Below the pieces are notes generated by a model. That model was not told where the DNA came from, did not search any database, and worked only from the letters and a program-made list of their open reading frames with translations. The position numbers were made by a program, and so were the translations under genes. From the NCBI RefSeq assembly GCF_002399615.1, contig NZ_DHDZ01000048.1, positions 4,934-10,533 of the forward strand: DNA of 5,600 nucleotides, given 5' to 3'. Positions 1-4,037 of the stretch are shown here, in pieces; within the stretch, counting starts at the first letter, position 1; every line of letters starts with the position of its first letter. This DNA is from Pedobacter sp. UBA4863 (GTDB lineage: Bacteria > Bacteroidota > Bacteroidia > Sphingobacteriales > Sphingobacteriaceae).

Positions 1-23
1 TTATTACGCATATATATAAGTTA
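1..23 (+). repeat. 23-bp direct repeat, copy 1, ending on a cassette core
   Basis: These 23 bases are identical to 1898-1920. They contain ACGCATATATATAAG and end with GTTA. The identity stops exactly at the GTTA core, beyond which the two cassettes differ (TAGCC here, GGTGT at 1921). It occupies the place where the right arm of an attC-like site would be expected. The window begins at the first base of the repeat, so the match may extend further left. Confidence 0.75.
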
Positions 24-48
24 TAGCCAATTTTAAAAGACGACAACA

Positions 49-600
49 ATGAAGAAAATTTATATTATTATTTTGACAATTTTGACATTCAATGTTTACG
101 GACAGGACACTACAAAAACCTTGAATTCAGAAATGACAAGACTTAAGACAGAAACTGTTTTAATTGTGCAATCTCAAGCCATTGACGAATATCCAATATG
201 GTCTCCAAAATCGGACTTTGTTGCTTGTAATATAGAAGGAAAGTGGTATAAATTCAGGTTGACAAATATAGAATTAGCAGACGCAAAATGGCGTGGGCAG
301 ACAATAGGTGTTTTGACAACAAAAGACGCATACTCAGAACTGACGACTAATGAACAACAAGAATTTGAAAAAGTGTCAAAGTTTAATCCCAGAGAAGTTA
401 AAACAGCAAAAGGGACAAAGGTTGAACTTAAAATGGAAGGAATGGCTGTTTCTCTTATCGTAACTAAAAAAGGAGAAAAAGCAAAAAAACTTTGGACAAG
501 TGGCGGAGAAAATTGTCATAGTCTTGTGCTTTCTCCTGACGAAAAATATGTTGCTTATTTATGCGAAATGAATGGACTTTTGATAATGAAATTAGAATAA
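49..600 (+). CDS. Small secreted protein with WD40/TolB-like strand motifs (cassette 1)
   Basis: The 183-residue product starts with a clear Sec signal peptide: two lysines, a hydrophobic core at about residues 4-14, and a likely signal peptidase I cut after VYG at residue 18, just before a QD start typical of Bacteroidota exported proteins. There is no lipobox cysteine. Residues 48-60 (YPIWSPKSDFVAC) and 156-172 (ending SPDEKYVAYLC) resemble the SPDGKxIAY strand motif of TolB/PD40 beta-propeller repeats. With only two copies it is too short for a full propeller. I do not recognise a specific family. The gene sits alone in its cassette, with a 15-base leader after the cassette-start sequence. 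Its stop codon lies at the terminal inverted sequence (600-614), so coding sequence and attC-like site are tightly packed, as in integron cassettes. A periplasmic or outer-membrane-associated role is inferred. Confidence 0.75.
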   Translation: MKKIYIIILTILTFNVYGQDTTKTLNSEMTRLKTETVLIVQSQAIDEYPIWSPKSDFVACNIEGKWYKFRLTNIELADAKWRGQTIGVLTTKDAYSELTTNEQQEFEKVSKFNPREVKTAKGTKVELKMEGMAVSLIVTKKGEKAKKLWTSGGENCHSLVLSPDEKYVAYLCEMNGLLIMKLE

Positions 601-607
601 AAACTGG

Positions 608-739
608 CTATAACAGCACCTACAAGAAATTGGCGGTTCAGTGATTAAATGAAGTTTTGTGCTTCGTATCAAGTTTAGTGCTGGTAGACAGTTTTCGTCT
701 CCGAAATCGCCAACTTCTTGTAGCTGCAACCCGTTAGCA
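608..739 (+). repeat. attC-like site A between cassettes 1 and 2
   Basis: A 132-bp imperfect palindrome is bounded by CTATAAC (608-614) and GTTAGCA (733-739). The arms are 620-638 and 705-723: CTACAAGAA pairs perfectly with TTCTTGTAG and TTGGCG with CGCCAA, with one A/C mismatch between them, and a short G:T and A:T extension follows inside. Outside the stem the right side carries about four more unpaired bases than the left, an asymmetry also seen in site C. The central 66 bases contain TTTAGTGC (674-681), a motif also found in site B. Size and layout agree with long attC sites such as Vibrio VCRs, but this assignment comes from structure only. Confidence 0.7.
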
Positions 740-751
740 GGCATTTTACCT

Positions 752-1210
752 ATGAACGAAAAAGAAGACAAAAAAGCCGAATTCATATTTCGAAATGAAG
801 AGAAGTTATCTAGTAATGTTCTAGCTATATCCATTTTTATAGCGTTTTTAATTTACTTCATCTCACAAAACTGGTACTGGATGACAGGTGTTTATTTACT
901 AATTATAGGTTACTTATTAATAAGCTATTATCAAGAATTACGAGTAATTGAAATTCATATATATCAAGATTATGTTGACTTTATATTTTCAAGAAAAATG
1001 CAAAGCCAAAAAGTTCAATATAATCGGTCCGACCTACATGCAGAAAAAGACAGAAACGCAAGTTATAAATTTAGCATGGTTTATAACTTGAATATCTTTT
1101 TAGGTTCTAACAAACTATTTACATTGCGTGGAGCTAGTGAATTTGCGACAGAAGACATTGAAGACTTAAATCTCTTACTGAACAAAACTTTCACAAAAGA
1201 AATTATATAA
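752..1210 (+). CDS. Two-helix membrane protein with cytosolic C-terminal domain (cassette 2)
   Basis: The preferred start is the ATG at 752, which gives 152 residues. The frame is open back to a GTG at 659, but those 31 codons lie inside the attC-like palindrome and read as site sequence, not protein. The N-terminus is charged (NEKEDKKAE). Two adjacent hydrophobic segments follow at about residues 22-38 and 44-60, forming a helical hairpin. The remaining roughly 90 residues are soluble and beta-rich at first, then helical at the end (ATEDIEDLNLLLNK). This layout resembles small membrane proteins with a PH-like (YcxB-type) tail, but the resemblance is only architectural. It is the only gene of its cassette. 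The cassette-terminal inverted sequence begins 25 bases after the stop. No function can be assigned. Confidence 0.72.
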   Translation: MNEKEDKKAEFIFRNEEKLSSNVLAISIFIAFLIYFISQNWYWMTGVYLLIIGYLLISYYQELRVIEIHIYQDYVDFIFSRKMQSQKVQYNRSDLHAEKDRNASYKFSMVYNLNIFLGSNKLFTLRGASEFATEDIEDLNLLLNKTFTKEII

Positions 1211-1243
1211 AGAGAAAATATTGAAGTCGATTAAAAAAACGTC

Positions 1244-1376
1244 TGCTAACCACAGGTTTAAAAAATTGCGGGCGAAGTGCTCTCACTTCCTTCACTTCTT
1301 TTTATTAAATTTAGTGCGGGCTGACAGAGGTTCTGCAAGTAATTTCGCAATTTCTCAACCCCGCCAACCGTTAGCA
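1244..1376 (+). repeat. attC-like site B between cassettes 2 and 3
   Basis: A 133-bp imperfect palindrome is bounded by TGCTAAC (1244-1250) and GTTAGCA (1370-1376). The left arm GGTTTAAAAAATTGCG (1255-1270) pairs with the right arm CGCAATTTCTCAACC (1346-1360), with one extra base in the left arm. Extra-helical bases of this kind are important for strand choice in true attC sites. The loop holds a second small hairpin (GAAGTG at 1274-1279 with CACTTC at 1284-1289) and the shared TTTAGTGC motif (1310-1317). Its length is within one base of sites A and C although the arm sequences differ. Confidence 0.68.
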
Positions 1377-1429
1377 GTAATGCCTTGAACCCGAACAGAC
1401 GACTTTACACCAGCTTTTAACGACGACTA

Positions 1430-1621
1430 ATGAAGACGATTTATCTATTTTTAAGCATTCTAAAAGGACTAATTTCAATAGGGGGTTTTATAACTATCAT
1501 TTATTTCATAGCGACAAATTCAAAGGAAAAGAAGAATTTTAAAAAAATAGTTATAGCTCTTACTGCGACTGTCATCGGAATAATATTACTCACAGCTATA
1601 GAATTTGCTATTGCGACATAA
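1430..1621 (+). CDS. 63-residue two-helix membrane peptide (cassette 3)
   Basis: The product is nearly all membrane-embedded. One hydrophobic helix spans about residues 4-28, a short basic loop follows (SKEKKNFKK, residues 31-39), and a second helix spans about 40-62. The positive loop suggests both termini face the periplasm. It starts at an ATG preceded by CGACGACTA, similar to the GACGACAACA ahead of the gene at 49. Its position 60 bases after a GTTA core, its orientation and its size all fit a cassette gene. The cassette lacks its expected 3' site, and degraded transposon sequence begins about 17 bases after the stop. No family is recognised. A small toxin, a transporter accessory protein or a phage-type membrane protein are all possible. 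Confidence 0.6.
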   Translation: MKTIYLFLSILKGLISIGGFITIIYFIATNSKEKKNFKKIVIALTATVIGIILLTAIEFAIAT

Positions 1622-1664
1622 GCTTTCTGAATTAGATGCCCCCTGTAGCTTAAGCTTAATTTCT

Positions 1665-1686
1665 AGCGCAAGCGTCCGCTTGTGCT
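1665..1686. repeat. GC-rich hairpin upstream of the RAYT fragment
   Basis: AGCGCAAGCG and CGCTTGTGCT form a 10-bp stem with one G:T pair and a two-base TC gap, of which the innermost pairs may open to make a usable loop. Flanking ATTT (1659-1662) and AAAT (1687-1690) extend the pairing around a CT bulge. The surrounding DNA is AT-rich, so the GC content stands out. It is probably the REP-like left-end structure recognised by the RAYT transposase. Confidence 0.6.
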
Positions 1687-1713
1687 AAATGTTAAAGGCT
1701 AAATTGAGAAGAA

Positions 1714-1848
1714 ATGAGTACAAAATATAAAATACGAGACCCAGAGCAGCTTTACTTTATAAGTTTTGCGGTGGTTTACTGGTTAGATGTTTTTGTAAGA
1801 AATGAATATAGAGAGGTGCTGCCAGATAGTTTACGTTACTGCCAATAA
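1714..1848 (+). pseudogene. N-terminal fragment of a RAYT (Y1/HUH) transposase
   Basis: The frame from the ATG at 1714 encodes 44 residues: it starts MSTKYKIRDPEQLYFISFAV, continues with a WLDVFVRNEY segment, and ends DSLRYCQ before a TAA. From memory this matches the N-terminus of REP-associated tyrosine transposases of Bacteroidota, where the sequence usually goes on to an NHVHL-type HUH metal-binding motif and a catalytic tyrosine in a protein of about 180 residues. Both catalytic parts are absent here, and the sequence after the stop is low-complexity A-rich DNA leading to a hairpin. It is therefore an internally deleted, inactive copy. It could be moved only by an intact relative elsewhere. 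Confidence 0.7.
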
Positions 1849-1853
1849 TAAAA

Positions 1854-1899
1854 AAAACTACATAAAGCCAGCAAGATATGGTTGTATTTGTGTAGTTTT
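1854..1899 (+). repeat. Right-end hairpin of the RAYT remnant
   Basis: AAAACTACA (1854-1862) and TGTAGTTTT (1891-1899) are perfectly complementary around a 28-base loop. It may be the right terminal structure of the element. It could also act as a weak terminator, but the stem is AT-rich and there is no long T tract. It runs directly into the 23-bp repeat at 1898. Confidence 0.45.
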
Positions 1900-1920
1900 A
1901 TTACGCATATATATAAGTTA
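1898..1920 (+). repeat. 23-bp direct repeat, copy 2, ending on the core of cassette 4
   Basis: This is an exact copy of bases 1-23. It joins the right hairpin of the RAYT remnant to GTTAGGTGT, the first bases of cassette 4. It replaces the right arm of an attC-like site, keeping only the core GTTA. Confidence 0.75.
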
Positions 1921-2024
1921 GGTGTAAATTCTGACGCATAACAATAGTGCTGTCGTGGTAATCTTTTCAAATTATTGATAATGACAATAGAATTTAAAAA
2001 CACTTCCGACATTCAAATATAATT

Positions 2025-2219
2025 ATGGGACTTAGTTTTGTAAGGTTTTTAGCATCAATAGGGGTTATTTTCCGTCAACTGTTTATTAGAGTGTTTACTA
2101 AATCCGACTTGGAATCTTATGAAAGTGTGGAAGAAGGGAACTATAATTATTTAATCAACTCTTTTATTGGCGTAGTATTGTTTCTAATTTTTGGTTTACT
2201 AATCAATTATTTTTGTTAA
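2025..2219 (+). CDS. 64-residue small membrane protein (cassette 4)
   Basis: The first 24 residues alternate hydrophobic positions with basic ones (R7, R17, R22, K26) and may form an amphipathic or re-entrant helix. An acidic linker follows at about residues 27-40 (SDLESYESVEEGNY). One transmembrane helix spans about 43-62 and the chain ends in Cys. The ATG at 2025 has no Shine-Dalgarno sequence. The cassette is the best-preserved in the window: its start GTTAGGTGTAAATT and its end AATCTACACCTAAC match at 13 of 14 positions, and the gene lies between them. About 100 bases of leader (1926-2024) hold no other evident gene. No family is recognised. The size and layout would suit a small toxin or a membrane-anchored partner, but nothing shows this. 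Confidence 0.55.
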   Translation: MGLSFVRFLASIGVIFRQLFIRVFTKSDLESYESVEEGNYNYLINSFIGVVLFLIFGLLINYFC

Positions 2220-2242
2220 GTAACCAAACTATAATAATCTAC

Positions 2243-2374
2243 ACCTAACAGCGGTTTTAAGTTACGCCCGGGCGATGCAAAACTTTGTTCTTCAGTATTT
2301 AATATTTAAGTTAGTGTTTAGGCTTTACCTCTGCTCCTATTTCGGGCGAAACTTAAAGCCGCAAACCGTTATAT
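2243..2374 (+). repeat. attC-like site C between cassettes 4 and 5
   Basis: This is the clearest palindrome of the array: 132 bp between ACCTAAC (2243-2249) and GTTATAT (2368-2374). The left arm GCGGTTTTAAGTTACGCCCG (2251-2270) pairs with the right arm CGGGCGAAACTTAAAGCCGC (2343-2362) over 20 positions, with one G:T pair and one A/A mismatch. One base separates the left core from the stem and five separate the stem from the right core, an asymmetry like that of site A. The loop carries TTAGTG (2310-2315), the shorter form of the motif seen in sites A and B. A structured attC-like recombination site fits best. A plain terminator would not need the core boxes or the constant length. Confidence 0.72.
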
Positions 2375-2479
2375 GCAATTATAAGAAACCTACACCGTAA
2401 CGAATGAATTGGATAATAAGAAATACCAGTAAACTAAAATTCCATACGAATTTGAAACTTTTATTAATGCCAATTGAAA

Positions 2480-3016
2480 ATGAAATTAATCATCCTCTCC
2501 GATTTATTGGGCCATCGTAATAGCAATTGGGTTAATACCTACACTGATTTACTTCGCCATAAATTTCAGATCCAATTTTATGACTGTTGTGAATTGGCTC
2601 AAATAGATACTCAACTAATTGATAAAGAGAATATACACCAACAGTTTGTTACGGGCGGCATAGAAAAAGCTGTTGAGCAATTATTGCATAATGAAAAAAA
2701 CGAAATTACTTGTATCATTGGTTTTAGTATAGGTGGATTAATTGCATGGAAAGCAGCTTTAGCAGGACTGAAAACCAGCTTTATTTGCGCAATTTCATCA
2801 ACAAGATTAAGGTGTGAAATACAAAAACCAAATGTTTTCATCCATCTTTTCTATGGAGAAAACGATCCCTATAAACCTGATGAAAAGTGGTTTGAATTGA
2901 TGCAGCTTGATACAGTTATCTTCAACAATGAAAATCACGAATTTTATATGAAACAAGAATTTGCAAATAAAATTAGCCTCAACATAATGGAGAAAATGAA
3001 ATCCGATTTTTTATGA
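2480..3016 (+). CDS. Small alpha/beta hydrolase (cassette 5)
   Basis: From the ATG at 2480 the protein has 178 residues. A TTG two codons upstream is in frame but less likely. The N-terminal strand MKLIILSDLLG has the form of the first strand and oxyanion region of the fold. The nucleophile elbow is GFSIGG (residues 81-86, Ser83). The acid is probably Asp129 in LFYGENDPYKP, and the base His153 in NENHEFY, so a full Ser-Asp-His triad is present in the usual order. It lacks a signal peptide, so it should be cytosolic. The chain is short for the superfamily (usually 220-300 residues) and has little room for a lid domain, like the small esterases and RBBP9/YdeN-type hydrolases. The substrate is unknown. 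It is the only gene of its cassette and the only cargo with a recognisable enzyme fold. Confidence 0.82.
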   Translation: MKLIILSDLLGHRNSNWVNTYTDLLRHKFQIQFYDCCELAQIDTQLIDKENIHQQFVTGGIEKAVEQLLHNEKNEITCIIGFSIGGLIAWKAALAGLKTSFICAISSTRLRCEIQKPNVFIHLFYGENDPYKPDEKWFELMQLDTVIFNNENHEFYMKQEFANKISLNIMEKMKSDFL

Positions 3017-3029
3017 AGAAGAAATAACA

Positions 3030-3045
3030 GCATAACGAACCGTTA
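3030..3045 (+). repeat. Collapsed attC-like site after cassette 5
   Basis: GCATAAC (3030-3036) fits as the left core box for cassette 5, since it complements GTTATATGC at 2368 with a two-base gap. Instead of a long palindrome it is followed at once by GAACCGTTA. AACCGTTA (3038-3045) equals the last eight bases of site B and nearly those of site C. TAACG and CGTTA thus face each other across AAC. This looks like a site that lost its stem, though the match is short and could be chance. Confidence 0.4.
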
Positions 3046-3128
3046 CAAAGGTAGCAGTTGCACAACTTCAGCTTTTACAAAAAACTTTAAAATGCTTTTT
3101 TGTTGTGGCACTTCGCTATTTTAATTGG

Positions 3129-3752
3129 CTAAGCATAAAACTGAAAATAGGTTTTTACGATAAGCCAGATCGCAAATCCAATAATAATAACCCCTGCAAC
3201 TTTATTTAACCTTTTTAAGGTGCTTTCTTTAATTCGGTAGCGAAGTTTACTGGCATAAAATGTTTTTAAAGCATCTATAGAAAGTTGTACCACCAAGGCA
3301 ATTAAAAAACACAGTATTTTTTCGGGCAGGCTACTCAGTTTTACCGAAATAATACTACTAACCACTACCCAAAACATGAGGGTAGAAGGTGTAAGGATAC
3401 ACATTAGAAAACCTTTTAATACATAGCCACGTTTACTCACTTTAACAGCATTGCCCTCGGCATAATTTATTTTTACGTTAGATAAAAGATAGTAAATACC
3501 TACACCAACAATAAAAACACCACCCACAAAACCAACGTATTTGTCAAATTCTTGTTGGTATTTAAAAAATTGCGAGCCAAATAGCACCACGGCAATTAAG
3601 ATAAGATCGCTTACAATTACGCCCGAGGCGAGTGAAAAGCCTGCTTTAAAACCTCTTTCTATGCTAGTTTTAATCATGGCAAAAAAAACAGGGCCTGTTA
3701 AAAAAGATGAAATAAGGCCTGCTCCAATACCTAAAATGATAGCTTCTAACAT
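3129..3752 (-). CDS. LysE/RhtB-family amino-acid exporter
   Basis: The 207-residue protein is highly hydrophobic, with about six membrane segments, the normal size and topology for the LysE superfamily. The family signature is in the first third: GPVFFAMIKTSIERGFKAG (residues 20-38), then SGVIVSD ending at Asp49. A second conserved block, KGFLMCILTPSTLMFW (113-128), corresponds to the LNP...FW region at the start of the C-terminal half. Members export amino acids or related small solutes by proton antiport across the inner membrane. The substrate cannot be read from the sequence. The ATG at 3752 places the first helix directly at the N-terminus. The gene faces the cassette array tail to tail, and the gene at 4038 is divergent from it. 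Its codons are richer in G and C than those of the cassettes, which fits a resident chromosomal gene. Confidence 0.88.
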   Translation of the reverse strand: MLEAIILGIGAGLISSFLTGPVFFAMIKTSIERGFKAGFSLASGVIVSDLILIAVVLFGSQFFKYQQEFDKYVGFVGGVFIVGVGIYYLLSNVKINYAEGNAVKVSKRGYVLKGFLMCILTPSTLMFWVVVSSIISVKLSSLPEKILCFLIALVVQLSIDALKTFYASKLRYRIKESTLKRLNKVAGVIIIGFAIWLIVKTYFQFYA

Positions 3753-3902
3753 ATATCGCTTTCGTAATTTTTGCTAATATCCGATTTTCAGCTTTAAAAG
3801 ATTAATTTTTATTCAGTTTTTACTATTTAGCTTAATGTTGTTTTAAATTAAGCGGTTGATTGGTAGTTGGTTACTCCGGTATAAATAGATTTAAGGCATT
3901 CG

Positions 3903-3914
3903 CCTTTCGAAAGG
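3903..3914. repeat. 12-bp perfect palindrome in the divergent intergenic region
   Basis: CCTTTCGAAAGG is a perfect palindrome in the 285-bp gap between the two divergent transporter genes, 124 bases before the symporter start. It could be an operator half-pair or a fragment of the C/G-run hairpin repeats common in these genomes (compare 5554-5570). I found no convincing TAnnTTTG promoter box on either strand of this gap. Confidence 0.3.
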
Positions 3915-4037
3915 GGGCTAATTAAGTGCTTAGTAAAAGTTACATAACCAAAAAACTAAAGTGTAAAAACTACACTATTCAATTGAAAAAAATATTTAAG
4001 TTAGGCAAAATTTTCAAACCTTAAATTTTAACCAAAT

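Larger units (their letters stand above)
1638..1899 (+). mobile_element. Degraded RAYT/IS200-like element between cassettes 3 and 4
   Basis: The left part has the palindrome AGCTTAAGCT (1648-1657) and a hairpin with a 10-bp stem and one G:T pair (1665-1674 with 1677-1686, loop TC). The central part is the truncated transposase reading frame at 1714-1848. The right part has a 9-bp inverted repeat (AAAACTACA 1854-1862, TGTAGTTTT 1891-1899). RAYT transposases are HUH enzymes that act on hairpins at the ends of single-stranded DNA, so hairpins flanking a RAYT fragment are expected. The exact outer limits are uncertain. The element stands where the attC-like site of cassette 3 should be. Confidence 0.55.
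20..3045 (+). other. Orphan integron-like cassette array (five cassettes, no integrase seen)
   Basis: Five single-gene units in the same orientation are separated by long imperfect palindromes ending in CCGTTA. If recombination falls after the G of GTTA, as in integrons, the units are about 21-733, 734-1370, 1371 to a lost end, 1918-2368 and 2369-3042. The start of each unit is complementary to the box ahead of its own terminal palindrome: 20-34 with 600-614 (14 of 15), 733-747 with 1236-1250 (13 of 15), 1917-1930 with 2236-2249 (13 of 14), and a gapped match of 2368-2382 with 3022-3036. In integrons this follows from the attC site being split on cassette insertion. No tyrosine recombinase gene is in the window, so CALIN-like is an inference. 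The mobilising enzyme could lie outside, or be something other than IntI. Confidence 0.6.

Noticed and set aside
608..739. Sites A-C as simple rho-independent terminators or a CRISPR array
   Set aside because: The loops exceed 60 bases, there is no T tract, the core boxes are conserved and the lengths are constant. CRISPR repeats would be identical, short and separated by spacers of 30-40 bases, not genes.
659..751. N-terminal extension of the cassette 2 gene from a GTG at 659
   Set aside because: These 31 codons lie within attC-like site A. The reading frame is open by chance, and the ATG at 752 gives a normal start just after the site.
592..834. 80-codon minus-strand frame over site A
   Set aside because: It runs across the palindrome and into the cassette 2 gene in antisense, with no domain or start context.
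1834..1848. CGTTACTGCCAA as a further cassette core box
   Set aside because: It encodes RYCQ of the RAYT fragment in frame, and no matching palindrome arm lies to its left.
2404..2520. 38-codon plus-strand frame (MNWIIRNTSK...) ahead of the hydrolase
   Set aside because: It overlaps the hydrolase start in another frame and has no recognisable feature. The region is better read as cassette leader.
3541..3777. 78-codon plus-strand frame opposite the LysE-family gene
   Set aside because: It is the antisense of a well-supported family member and its product has no feature of its own.
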